Translations under genes and position numbers: made by a program | The notes under the pieces: model-generated | Seen by the model: only the letters and a program-made list of their open reading frames with translations | Database searches by the model: none | What the model was told of the DNA's origin: nothing | Source of the DNA: Sphingomonas sp. PsM26 | Lineage (GTDB): Bacteria; Pseudomonadota; Alphaproteobacteria; Sphingomonadales; Sphingomonadaceae | Length of the DNA: 64,000 nucleotides | NCBI GenBank assembly: GCA_030433805.1 | Contig: JARUXA010000013.1 | Span: 88,343 to 152,342, forward strand | Direction: 5' to 3' | Part shown: positions 17,247 to 24,900 of the stretch, piece after piece | How positions within the stretch are numbered: the first letter of the stretch is position 1 | How the letters are laid out: every line of letters starts with the position of its first letter

Positions 17247-17621
17247 ATGAGCCTTGCTGCTAAGATTGGTGTTACGGCAACGAGGCACACGGGTATGAAT
17301 CTGCTAACCAGTCTAACGGTTTTTGCTCCAACGCTGGCTATCGTATTGTTCGCCGATGATCGCTTAAAGCGCGAGGCGAGTCGGGGGCAGCTGAAGGTTG
17401 GTGGCGTTCTACTATTGCTAACTGCGTTGCCGATTATTGGTCTTTTTAGCTTTGTCCCCGGAGGGTCGCTCTCCGATGTTCCGCTGTTGATCAAACCTCA
17501 AGTCGACTACATTCTGACGTTGGCTCTTTCACCAGTCATTGCGGTGCTTGTGCTTGCTGTGTCTCTGATTGGGCGAGGCTTGTGGAAGTCTGATCGTCAG
17601 AAGGATCAGAGCGGCAGCTAA
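17247..17621 (+). CDS. Small hypothetical membrane protein
   Basis: This 124-aa frame has three likely membrane helices (LLTSLTVFAPTLAIVLFA; VGGVLLLLTALPIIGLFSFV; ILTLALSPVIAVLVLAVSLI) and a hydrophilic tail. I recognise no family. The ATG at 17247 has a poor ribosome-binding site; an internal ATG at codon 17 is an alternative. Its codon use is less GC-rich than its neighbours (many T-ending codons), which fits acquired DNA. It lies between two copies of the dispersed repeat. Confidence 0.45.
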   Translation: MSLAAKIGVTATRHTGMNLLTSLTVFAPTLAIVLFADDRLKREASRGQLKVGGVLLLLTALPIIGLFSFVPGGSLSDVPLLIKPQVDYILTLALSPVIAVLVLAVSLIGRGLWKSDRQKDQSGS

Positions 17622-17636
17622 TCATCAGTTTAGGTC

Positions 17637-17740
17637 GCACAGGCGGCTGAATTGGGCGCCGGGAAGCTGCCGTCCAACCAGATGAACGAACGGCCGGAAG
17701 TGGGAGGCGGGGAAGGGCGCTCGAATGTTCACAAGTGGTC
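17637..17740 (+). repeat. Dispersed repeat copy with extended left flank
   Basis: The core is at 17682-17740 (59 bp): left end ATGAACGAACGGCCGG, right end GAATGTTCACAAGTGGTC with one G missing. About 45 bp upstream of the core (CAGGCGGCTGAATT...) are also shared with the copy at 20555-20660, so these two copies are the most closely related and define a longer unit of about 105 bp. Confidence 0.8.
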
Positions 17741-17763
17741 AGGACCGCAGAAGTGGCTCCTGA

Positions 17764-19386
17764 TTACAAACGATCCAAGCCGCGCACATGCTCCCACACG
17801 TTGGAGATGACGACCGATCCCTCTCCTACCGAGGATGCCACGCGTTTCACCGACCCGGCGCGGACGTCGCCGACGGCATAGATGCCTGCGCGCGAGGTGG
17901 CGAAAGGCGACATCGCGCCAGCCGCTTCGCCGGTGAGCACGAAGCCCTTGCCGTCGAGAGCGACCAGTTCGGAGAGCCAGCCCGTATTCGGTGCCGCGCC
18001 GACCATCACGAAGACTGCGCAGCTTGCCACGATGCGGTCGCCGTCTCCATTGCGGATCGTCACTGCCTCCAGACTATGCTTGCCATGAAGTTCGACGGCA
18101 TAAGTACCGTATTCGATAGTGATCGCGAGGTCTGCCTCGAGCCTGCGGGACAAATAGTTGGACATAGACGAGGCCAGGGTGTCGCCGCGCACCAGCAGAC
18201 GAACGTGCCGCGCTGTACGGCTGAGGAACATTGCCGCCTGCCCGGCGGAATTGCCGCCCCCGATGACTAACACCTCGGTATCTCGGCAGAAGCGTGCCTC
18301 ATTCTCGGTCGCGGCATAATAAACCCCCGTGCCCTCGAACTCGCTGAGGCGTGCGATTGGCAGGCGCCTGTATTGGACCCCGGTGGCGACCACCACAGCG
18401 GCGGCGAGAACGCGCCGACCATTGGCAAAGGTCGCACAGAAGGTGCCGTTGTCGAGCTGGTCCAGCGACTCGATGCGCCGGGGCATGACGAAGCGCGTTC
18501 CAAATTTCATTGCCTGCACCTCGCCGCGCCACACAAGATCGGCACCTGAGATGCCGGTGGGGAAGCCCATATAGTTCTCGATCCGGCTGGACGTGCCGGC
18601 CTGGCCGCCAATAGCGGTCTCGTCGACCACCAGCGCGCGCAATCCTTCGGCTCCCGCGTAGACGCCGGCTGACACGCCGGCGGGGCCGGCTCCGACGATG
18701 AGTACGTCGAATGCCTCGTCTTCGGGAACGTCCTGATCTAGTCCGAGTAGCCGTGCCACCTTTTCCGGCGTTGGATCGCTCACCACCAAGTCGCGGCCGA
18801 ACACCACGACGGGCTCTCGCCGCGCGGTTCCGCAACTGCTGGCGACATGGGCAGCCTCATCGCTGCCGAGCGGGTAGGAGCGGTAGGGCAGGCGGTTGCG
18901 CGCGGCGAACTCGGCCACTTTTCTAACGGCCCTGTCCTCCTCTTCGCCAACCAACACCAGCATGCCGTCGCCGGCATCCAACTGTCGCCGACGGCGTGCC
19001 GCCAAAACCGTGATGACAATGTCTGACAACTCCGGTATGGCCGACATCAGGCTAAGCATCGCGGGTCGTGGTACTTCCACGACGGCCGTGTCGCTCGCTG
19101 CTCGCATCGGTAGCGACCATGTGCCCCCGGACAGCAGCGAGATCTCGCTCATAAACTGAGTGGGCCCCAGCGTTGAAGGCACTAGCCGATCGCCCGTGAA
19201 CGGATTGACGACCTCGATTTCCCCTTCTTCTACAAAAACGAAGCGGTCGGCTGGTGCACCGATCTCGGCCAGCATTGTTCCCTTGAGATAGTGCGTGCGT
19301 GTCCCCGCTGCCCGGATCGCGGCAATATGCTCAGGCTGCAGTGGAATTCGCTGCATTTCCCGCAGGTCACGGCCGATCGTTTCCAT
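17764..19386 (-). CDS. cNMP-binding domain fused to thioredoxin-reductase-like flavoprotein
   Basis: This 540-aa protein has GGGGA 9 nt before its ATG. Residues about 15-125 form a cyclic nucleotide-binding fold (EEGEIEVVNPFTGDRLVPSTLG; FMSEISLLSG). Residues about 142-215 look like a thioredoxin/glutaredoxin-like domain. Residues 226-540 are a class II flavoprotein oxidoreductase with FAD motif VGAGPAG (231-237), GGQAGTSSRIENYMGFP and NAD(P)H motif GGGNSAG (376-382). The CxxC redox pair of true thioredoxin reductases is missing: the region reads YYAATENEA. It is therefore unlikely to reduce thioredoxin in the ordinary way. Proteins of this architecture are widespread but poorly characterised. 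It is monocistronic. Confidence 0.87.
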   Translation of the reverse strand: METIGRDLREMQRIPLQPEHIAAIRAAGTRTHYLKGTMLAEIGAPADRFVFVEEGEIEVVNPFTGDRLVPSTLGPTQFMSEISLLSGGTWSLPMRAASDTAVVEVPRPAMLSLMSAIPELSDIVITVLAARRRRQLDAGDGMLVLVGEEEDRAVRKVAEFAARNRLPYRSYPLGSDEAAHVASSCGTARREPVVVFGRDLVVSDPTPEKVARLLGLDQDVPEDEAFDVLIVGAGPAGVSAGVYAGAEGLRALVVDETAIGGQAGTSSRIENYMGFPTGISGADLVWRGEVQAMKFGTRFVMPRRIESLDQLDNGTFCATFANGRRVLAAAVVVATGVQYRRLPIARLSEFEGTGVYYAATENEARFCRDTEVLVIGGGNSAGQAAMFLSRTARHVRLLVRGDTLASSMSNYLSRRLEADLAITIEYGTYAVELHGKHSLEAVTIRNGDGDRIVASCAVFVMVGAAPNTGWLSELVALDGKGFVLTGEAAGAMSPFATSRAGIYAVGDVRAGSVKRVASSVGEGSVVISNVWEHVRGLDRL

Positions 19387-19669
19387 GAGCGCTGTCCCCT
19401 ATGCGCATCAACATTAGCTCAGCGAATGCGGCGACGGCAATCGCCGGAGAACGGCGCAGGCCGAAATTTGATAGGGTTCCGCGATCCCGATCGACAAATG
19501 AACAGATGTCCGCTTCCGAGAAGGGCCCAGTGGTCTACGAGCGGCTGGGCAGTCGGTCTTTTCGGCCGCAAAGCGGACCAGCGGCTAGCGCCCAATAGTA
19601 GACGATCATCCAAATTAGGGCGGGGCATAGTAGCGGAGAACATAGCAGACGTGCTCGCCGCCTTCCACG

Positions 19670-20167
19670 TTAACCAGGCTCGGCGACCTTGGGGGGGCGA
19701 CCACGTTTCTTAGTTGATGCGGGGGCCTCGGACGTGGCGGAAGCTTTCGGGTCCGGCTTTCTACCCAGGCCAATCTTTCTCGCCATGTCACGACGCATTG
19801 CCGAGTAGGACGGTGCAGTCATGGGATAATCGGCCTTCAAACCATATCGCGCACGATATTCAGCGGGCGTCAGGCCGTTGGTAGAAAGATGGCGCGTGAG
19901 CGTCTTGTAGGGCTTTCCGTCGATCATCGAGATAATGACATCCGGATTTGCCAGCGACTTCCGCGCAGTGACCGCACCAGTAAATTCAGGAGCGGCTTCC
20001 TCAGCGGTAGCTTCTACCCACGCAGTCGACAGACCGATCACTGCATCGTGCATCGACTTCAAGAAGGCCGGAACATCCTCCGCCGACGTGCGCGTATTTG
20101 GGTTCGACAGCCATGCCATCGTCAATTCGGTAGCGAGTTCAACAGCGTTGGTAGTTTCGTCGGTCAA
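19670..20167 (-). CDS. MucR/Ros-family transcriptional regulator
   Basis: This 165-aa protein starts at TTG 20167, with AAGGA 7 nt upstream, giving the family-like start TDETTNAVELATEL; an upstream ATG would add an unrelated leader. The C-terminal half holds the MucR DNA-binding region (IISMIDGKPYKTLTRHL, LTPAEYRARYGL, DYPMTAPSYSAMRRDMARK). The two zinc-binding cysteines of the Ros finger are absent, as in a subset of MucR paralogues. The tail carries KKRGRPPK, an AT-hook-like motif. MucR proteins act as global AT-rich DNA binders that control exopolysaccharide, motility and acquired genes. Confidence 0.88.
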   Translation of the reverse strand: MTDETTNAVELATELTMAWLSNPNTRTSAEDVPAFLKSMHDAVIGLSTAWVEATAEEAAPEFTGAVTARKSLANPDVIISMIDGKPYKTLTRHLSTNGLTPAEYRARYGLKADYPMTAPSYSAMRRDMARKIGLGRKPDPKASATSEAPASTKKRGRPPKVAEPG

Positions 20168-20271
20168 TGAGAATTCCTTATGGGTGGCGCTGTAGCGATG
20201 GACTTGTAAACTCACCCTGAACATCGGCAGTTCCAAAGATATAAAAAGACACAAGTCTACAGTAGTAACCT

Positions 20272-20403
20272 TTAATTGGGTAAGGGGCGTCGGACCAAGT
20301 TTTTGCGTTTAAGCTTTGCGATATAGGGAAGTATTCGGCGACCGCCCGAGGCATAGGCCCAAGCCCTATGGCTGATCAGATCCGCCTTGAGTTCTGGTGT
20401 CAC
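20272..20403 (-). CDS. Small hypothetical protein, 43 aa
   Basis: This frame starts at GTG immediately after the TGA of the short frame at 20404-20457. It reads TPELKADLISHRAWAYASG and then GRRILPYIAKLKRKNLV, a basic peptide of protein-like composition. I recognise no family. The back-to-back TGA-GTG arrangement suggests translational coupling if both are real. Confidence 0.35.
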   Translation of the reverse strand: MTPELKADLISHRAWAYASGGRRILPYIAKLKRKNLVRRPLPN

Positions 20404-20457
20404 TCACTCGGCCTCGATCGATGACGGGGCCAAGATAGCTTCGACGGCCTTCGCCAT
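20404..20457 (-). CDS. 17-residue leader-like frame
   Basis: This short frame begins MAKAVEAILAP and ends SSIEAE. GAGG lies 8 nt before its ATG. It abuts the start of the 43-aa frame. It could be a leader peptide, the tail of a decayed gene or chance. Confidence 0.25.
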   Translation of the reverse strand: MAKAVEAILAPSSIEAE

Positions 20458-20554
20458 AACCGTGACCTCACCAATGCCTTGTCAAACACTCATCGAGGGT
20501 CCCGTGGACTTTTGCATCGCTGGTTCCTGTCCAGCCGCATTCCATCAGATTAGA

Positions 20555-20660
20555 TGGTACAGGCGGCTGAATTAGACGCTGAGAAACTGCCGTTTAACCA
20601 GATGAACGAACGGCCGAAAGTGGGAGGCGGGGAACGGCGCTCGAATGCCCACAAGTGGGT
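20555..20660 (+). repeat. Dispersed repeat copy with extended left flank
   Basis: The core is at 20601-20660 (60 bp): left ATGAACGAACGGCCGAAAG, right GAATGCCCACAAGTGGGTC. The 20 codons are open (MNERPKVG...NAHKWV). The left flank of about 45 bp matches that of the 17637 copy. Confidence 0.85.
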
Positions 20661-20906
20661 CAACCGAATGTAGTGCCCAAATCGCTGGTTAGCGGGTTTA
20701 CAAAGGCAATTTCAGTGCCGTTCTATTCCTAGCCAGGCTTCCTGTCGTGCCGGCAAAGCCGGCGGTCGAGCAGCCAGGGATCACGGTATGATCACCCAGA
20801 CGAACCGGCTTCTCGTTAGTTTGAAGCACCAGGGCTGCTAGCCGGTGGACCGCTGTTGCGTCGTAGCTGCCCCAGTGGACCCGCTGAGAGCAGACGCTGT
20901 GCTGAG

Positions 20907-20966
20907 ATGAACGAGCGTCTGAAGCTCGGGCCCGGGAAGGGGGGTCTGAACGGCCGCTTCTGGGTC
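20907..20966 (+). repeat. Dispersed 60-bp repeat copy beside IS remnant
   Basis: Left ATGAACGAGCGTCTGAAG, right GAACGGCCGCTTCTGGGTC; open for 20 codons (MNERLKLG...NGRFWV). It lies just beyond the point where the transposase remnant on the other strand loses similarity. Confidence 0.8.
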
Positions 20967-21009
20967 AGCGCTGCCACGAGCCTGGCGGCGGCTTTCGACC
21001 ACAGGCGGT

Positions 21010-21328
21010 CGTTCCCGCAGGCTCGATGCGATGAGCTTCAGGTAAATTGCGTTGATCATGATAGTCTTGGGTTCTTCATCCGCCGCAGCCAACTCCTCCG
21101 TCATGCAAAGGAAGACGCCCCGTTCACTCCATCGCTTCCACCGGTTGTACAACGTCTTGTGCGAACCATACGCGATTGCGCATCACGCCACCGCAGCCCG
21201 TTGCGATTGACGAAGACGATACCGCCCGGCACCCGGCGGTCATCAACCCGAGGCTTCCCATGGCTCTTGGAAAAATACGGCTGCAGACGTGCCATCTGCC
21301 CATCCGTCAGCCAGTACAGGTCGCTCAT
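21010..21328 (-). pseudogene. IS5-family transposase remnant
   Basis: The minus strand encodes a recognisable N-terminus of an IS5-type DDE transposase: MSDLYWLTDGQMARLQPYF, then SHGKPRVDDRR and FVNRNGLRWRDA. A frameshift near 21150 moves the continuation (YNRWKRWSERGVFL, then AAADEEPKTIMINAIYLK) into another frame. Similarity ends near 21010, where most of the catalytic domain is missing. The sequence before the start (GATTCAAGCTCCGTGAGAT on the minus strand) resembles the usual left end of such elements. The right end is lost. It is a dead fragment. Confidence 0.85.
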
Positions 21329-21506
21329 CTACGGTCATCTCACGGAGCTTGAATCAGATCGCTACGCTCACACGAATGGGTCCTGCCCCTAACGAGATTG
21401 TGGGCCGCGCCATGCCGCGGCACGGCGCGCACCACATGTACCCCGCAAGAGCTGCACCCCCTTCAAAGGGGTAGCGCACACGCCGATCCGTTCGCATACT
21501 CTGACG

Positions 21507-21965
21507 ATGCCTAGACACAGTAAGAAGACGATTGTCGCTGCCAGAGCCGACCTTGTGCGGTTGGGTAAACAGCAGCGCCTCACGCACTCCCCCCGCCAAC
21601 TGCATTTAACTGCTCGGAGCATGTTCGAGGCGCAGTCGAATGCAATGATCTGGACTGGCTGTTTTGGTGTGGCCGTTACCGGGATCTTCTTGAAACAGGT
21701 CGATATCGTGGTCGCAGCTGCGGGACTGCTCATCGCTGGCGGCGTTTGGCGCTTTGGGCAGGCTTATCGCGACCGGCTCAATCGCGAGATCGCTTCGCTG
21801 TCGCGCCGCTCCGGTGGGCACCTCGATGACACAATTGTCGTGAAGCAGACAATCACGAAGTTACAGCGAGCCGCCGAACGCGCGGCGGGACGCATGATAT
21901 TCACGGGTACGGTGATCAGTGCGGTCACTCCCGTTGTGTGGCGGCTGCTCGATATCACACCTTAG
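21507..21965 (+). CDS. Hypothetical membrane protein
   Basis: This 152-aa frame has a basic N-terminus, two hydrophobic stretches (MIWTGCFGVAVTGIFL and VDIVVAAAGLLIAGGVW) and a third near the C-terminus (MIFTGTVISAVTPVVW). I recognise no family. It lies between the IS remnant and hicAB in an accessory region, and its ribosome-binding site is weak. Confidence 0.45.
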   Translation: MPRHSKKTIVAARADLVRLGKQQRLTHSPRQLHLTARSMFEAQSNAMIWTGCFGVAVTGIFLKQVDIVVAAAGLLIAGGVWRFGQAYRDRLNREIASLSRRSGGHLDDTIVVKQTITKLQRAAERAAGRMIFTGTVISAVTPVVWRLLDITP

Positions 21966-21982
21966 CCAGCTGGGTAGTTCGA

Positions 21983-22039
21983 TGTGTAATTCATACACAA
22001 CGCTTGCGTGATCAGTTTGTCTTGTGTATTGAATACACA
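21983..22039 (+). promoter_or_regulatory. hicAB promoter with two palindromic operators
   Basis: Two TGTGTA...TACACA palindromes lie at 21983-21999 and 22023-22039. The second is perfect (TGTGTATT-G-AATACACA). Their centres are 40 bp apart, close to four helical turns. A plausible promoter is TTGCGT (22004-22009), a 17-bp spacer and TATTGA (22027-22032), so the second palindrome covers the -10. This fits autoregulation by the antitoxin. Confidence 0.75.
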
Positions 22040-22053
22040 TCGGAGGGCGAGCT

Positions 22054-22242
22054 ATGCGAAGCGCCGAAGTCATCAAGTTAATCAAGAAGGCCGGGTGGTC
22101 GGAAGTCCGCCAGTCCGGATCGCATAAGCAGTTCCGCCACCCGACGTTGCCCGGCACCGTAACGGTCCCCCATCCAAAATCAGAGATGGCGATCGGAACG
22201 TTGAAGAGCATCGAAACCCAAAGCGGGGTGAGGCTCAGGTGA
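22054..22242 (+). CDS. hicA: HicA-family mRNA interferase toxin
   Basis: This 62-aa protein has the HicA fold: it begins MRSAEVIKLIKKAGW, has the catalytic histidine in QSGSHKQF (H24), then HPTLPGTVTVPHP and GTLKSI. HicA toxins cleave mRNA in a double-stranded RNA-binding-like fold. GGAGGG lies about 7 nt upstream of the ATG. The gene precedes its antitoxin, as in most hicAB loci. Confidence 0.93.
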   Translation: MRSAEVIKLIKKAGWSEVRQSGSHKQFRHPTLPGTVTVPHPKSEMAIGTLKSIETQSGVRLR

Positions 22243-22283
22243 GTCTCACCCCGTCGTGACACTCCTTGAAAGGATCCTGCGTC

Positions 22284-22670
22284 ATGGCCACCGTCCACTA
22301 TCCCGCCGTCATCGAACGAGCCGATGATGGGTTCAGCGTATTCTTCCCGGACCTCCCCGGATGCACCTCGGCCGGTGCCACCGTTCAGGAAGCAGCGCTT
22401 GCTGCCGAGGAAGCGCTTTCCGGGCATCTCGCGGTGTCGATCGAGTACGGCGACGTCATTCCCGCGCCGACCGAGCTCGACATTATTGCGCGCGACCCCG
22501 ATGTCGATGAAGTGGCGAGGATCCTGGTGCGCGGCGAACGCCCCGGCCGGGTGGTACGCGTCCAAGTATCGATCGACGAGGGGCTATTGGCCCGCATCGA
22601 TCGCGTGGCGAAGAACCGGTCGGGCTTTCTTGCCGAAGCTGCCAAAGCGAAACTGGCAGCGATGGCATAA
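22284..22670 (+). CDS. hicB: HicB-family antitoxin
   Basis: This 128-aa protein has the HicB RNase H-like domain (YPAVIERADDGFSVFFPDLPG, then CTSAGATVQEA) and a C-terminal extension (VQVSIDEGLLARIDRVAKN) resembling a ribbon-helix-helix DNA-binding domain. That extension is consistent with binding the two upstream palindromes. The ATG at 22284 is preferred over the TTG at 22266 because GAAAGGA lies 9 nt before it. It neutralises HicA and probably represses the operon. Confidence 0.92.
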   Translation: MATVHYPAVIERADDGFSVFFPDLPGCTSAGATVQEAALAAEEALSGHLAVSIEYGDVIPAPTELDIIARDPDVDEVARILVRGERPGRVVRVQVSIDEGLLARIDRVAKNRSGFLAEAAKAKLAAMA

Positions 22671-22922
22671 GGCGGGCGTGTCGGCCTACTAGCGCAGCTT
22701 CCTCGCGCATCGGCAGCGCGAGATGGCGCTGGGGTCCGCTCGATCGTGTGGATCGGTGGCACGTCGCTGGTGCCAGTTTTGGGCTGCCTTACGGGCAGGT
22801 TCGTTTTGCTTTTTCGTAGGCGATAAGAGCCGCGCACGACCGAAAGCCGCCAGTCCGCTTTCCCTCCCCGTCACGACATTCGCGAGCGGATAGCCGGGCT
22901 TCAAAATCAGTTTTTCGCAAAG

Positions 22923-22982
22923 ATGAACCAGCGTCCGAAGTCGGGAAGCGAGGTAAGGGGCGTGAACGTCCGACTGTGGGTC
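22923..22982 (+). repeat. Dispersed 60-bp repeat copy
   Basis: Left ATGAACCAGCGTCCGAAG, right GAACGTCCGACTGTGGGTC; open for 20 codons (MNQRPKSG...NVRLWV) and followed at once by TGA. It lies about 50 bp beyond the stop codon of the convergent ATP-grasp gene. Confidence 0.8.
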
Positions 22983-23031
22983 TGACCGGAAGCATGGGCA
23001 GGTACTCCCGCCCCGTAGCTGACGTTCTTAG

Positions 23032-24129
23032 TTAAGCTCCCTCCAGCGGCTCGAGCCTCCATTTGGCAGCAAGCATCGCCAACAAAAGATCGACGTAGTT
23101 CCAGCCCTCGGCGCGGGCGGCGATCGCTGAGAGGCAATCCTGATCTTCGCGTCCCGGGCGGCCTGGCCCCGTCATGTTGGGTTTCATGTTGAGGTCGAAC
23201 AATTTGAACAGACCATGACGATCGGCGCGGCAATCGATCCGGATCGCCGTGCGGGCGTCGACCAGCGCGGCCGCCGAGACGCAGCTGTCGATCATCGCTA
23301 CGATGGCAGGATCGTGTAGTCGCTCGGGAGCGATTGCGATGCTGTTGGCGGTGACCGGAACGTCGCCGTTATACGGTGCTACTCCGCCGCGCTGATCGAA
23401 GCGGTATACGGGCGGCAAGGCCCAGTGCGTCGGTGCCCGCGAACCGTCCGGGCGCGGGGAGGCGGGCGGCATGAGGGTGACGGTCATCTCGTCACCGCCG
23501 AGAAACTCCTCCACCATCAGCATGTCGCCGAAGGTGGCGGCTGCGATCAACGCAGTCGCGGCATCGCGCAGGGCACCGAGGCTCTCTACTAGGGTCACGC
23601 CCTGGCTGCCACGGCCGCGCACCGGCTTGACGATCATCGGAACGGACATGCCGCGGGACGCGCACGCGTTCTCGACATCGGCCAGTGCGCAGACGTTCTC
23701 CTTCGCCGTGCCGGAAAGCAGAAACGATTGCGCTACCGGCAGACCCGCCTCGGCAAGGAGATGGTTGGTCTGGAACTTGTCGTCGAACGCCTGCATTGCC
23801 GCGGGAAGCTGCCCGACGATGTCGAAGTCGACCATTGCCGCCTCAAGCGGATGTCCTTTAAACAAGACCGTGTTCGCCCACAGTACCGATGCGCCGGCTG
23901 CGCCCGCGCTACGGATGCCCTCGGCGGTGTCCGGGAAGACCCAGTCGAGTGCCTTGGCGGGGTCTGGCGAGGAGGTGGGGGTGACCACATTCACCCCGGC
24001 CGTCCGCAAGGCAAAAGCAATGTCGGCGCCGCCATCTGAATATCCGCCCGGTTTTGCGTCCTTTCGCAGTCCGTCGATCAACGGTGGTGGAAGCGCTTGG
24101 TAGAGAAGGGCGACCGGCGCTGTTTTCAT
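23032..24129 (-). CDS. ATP-grasp ligase-like protein
   Basis: This 365-aa protein starts at ATG 24129, with TAGGAG 7 nt upstream. It shows the ATP-grasp layout of the D-Ala-D-Ala ligase/RimK group: a pre-ATP-grasp N-terminal domain, DDKFQTNHLLAEAGLPVAQSF, the glycine loop block VPMIVKPVRGRGSQGVTLV, VEEFLGGDEMTVTLMP and the metal-binding end LFDLNMKPNMTGPGRPG. Such enzymes join a carboxylate to an amine through an acyl phosphate. The substrate is unknown. It lies 151 nt downstream of the tetR gene on the same strand and probably belongs to its regulon. It might act in peptide or natural product modification. Confidence 0.78.
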   Translation of the reverse strand: MKTAPVALLYQALPPPLIDGLRKDAKPGGYSDGGADIAFALRTAGVNVVTPTSSPDPAKALDWVFPDTAEGIRSAGAAGASVLWANTVLFKGHPLEAAMVDFDIVGQLPAAMQAFDDKFQTNHLLAEAGLPVAQSFLLSGTAKENVCALADVENACASRGMSVPMIVKPVRGRGSQGVTLVESLGALRDAATALIAAATFGDMLMVEEFLGGDEMTVTLMPPASPRPDGSRAPTHWALPPVYRFDQRGGVAPYNGDVPVTANSIAIAPERLHDPAIVAMIDSCVSAAALVDARTAIRIDCRADRHGLFKLFDLNMKPNMTGPGRPGREDQDCLSAIAARAEGWNYVDLLLAMLAAKWRLEPLEGA

Positions 24130-24280
24130 GAATAATCTCCTACGCACCGCGCATTAGCCCGCAGCGGCGCGCGCATGAAAGGGGCATCGATTGCGGTCAT
24201 GCGGCAGTGATACCTCATGCATCGGCTTGACCCTGACGGTGGCGCCATTTGCGCTGGGGTACCCTGATAAATCGGACCGG

Positions 24281-24829
24281 CTAACACCCGGCAATCCGCT
24301 CGACGATGGTCTTGATCGCATCTCGCTCTACGGGTGCGCGATCGATCGAATTGTGGATGCCGATACCCTCGATCAGCGCGTCGAGCGCGCGCGCCGTGAG
24401 CGGGTCGAAGAAGCGGCCCAGGGCACCTCGACTGCTGTCCATCCAATGTTGCATGACCGCGCTGACCGGTGGGTGCCGGGCCGCGAAGGCGTATAGTTCG
24501 TAGCTCAACAACAACGTGCGCGGTTCCGCCCAAACCTGGTTCGCGATGATGTCGATGACTGCCGTACACGCCTCTGCGCGGTCCGTTGCGGCCTCCAGGC
24601 GCGAGCGGAAGGCAGTGGAGGAGTCCGCCGCCAGTTGCAGGAAGGCCGCCTTGAGCAAGTCCTCCAAGGTCGCGAAATAATAGGTCACGGAGCCGAGCGG
24701 CACCTGCGCCGCCTCTGCGATGCGGCGATGGGTCGTTGCCGCGGTTCCGTGATCAGCGATGACCGCCAAAGTCGCGTCGATAATGCGCTGCCGCCGTGCC
24801 GGATCGTTGCGCCGGGACTGTTGGGTCAT
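24281..24829 (-). CDS. TetR-family transcriptional regulator
   Basis: This 182-aa protein has the TetR helix-turn-helix at its N-terminus (RRQRIIDATLAVIADHGTA, TTHRRIAEAAQVPLGSVTYYF). The C-terminal ligand domain resembles TetR_C groups with LLSYELYAFAARHP. The ATG at 24829 has GAGG just upstream; the earlier ATG would lie within the operator. It is divergent from the exported DUF1349 gene, with a perfect palindrome between them, so autoregulation is likely. Confidence 0.9.
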   Translation of the reverse strand: MTQQSRRNDPARRQRIIDATLAVIADHGTAATTHRRIAEAAQVPLGSVTYYFATLEDLLKAAFLQLAADSSTAFRSRLEAATDRAEACTAVIDIIANQVWAEPRTLLLSYELYAFAARHPPVSAVMQHWMDSSRGALGRFFDPLTARALDALIEGIGIHNSIDRAPVERDAIKTIVERIAGC

Positions 24830-24853
24830 CGCCTCTTTACCTCGCTCTCGGCA

Positions 24854-24871
24854 TGTGTACATACGTACACA
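24854..24871. promoter_or_regulatory. Probable TetR operator
   Basis: A palindrome TGTGTAC-ATAC-GTACACA (7-bp perfect arms) lies in the 71-bp gap between tetR (start 24829) and the gene starting at 24901. Size, symmetry and position are those expected of a TetR dimer site controlling both directions. Confidence 0.75.
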
Positions 24872-24900
24872 ACACCGAGAGTGATTGGAAGGCAGCGGCT

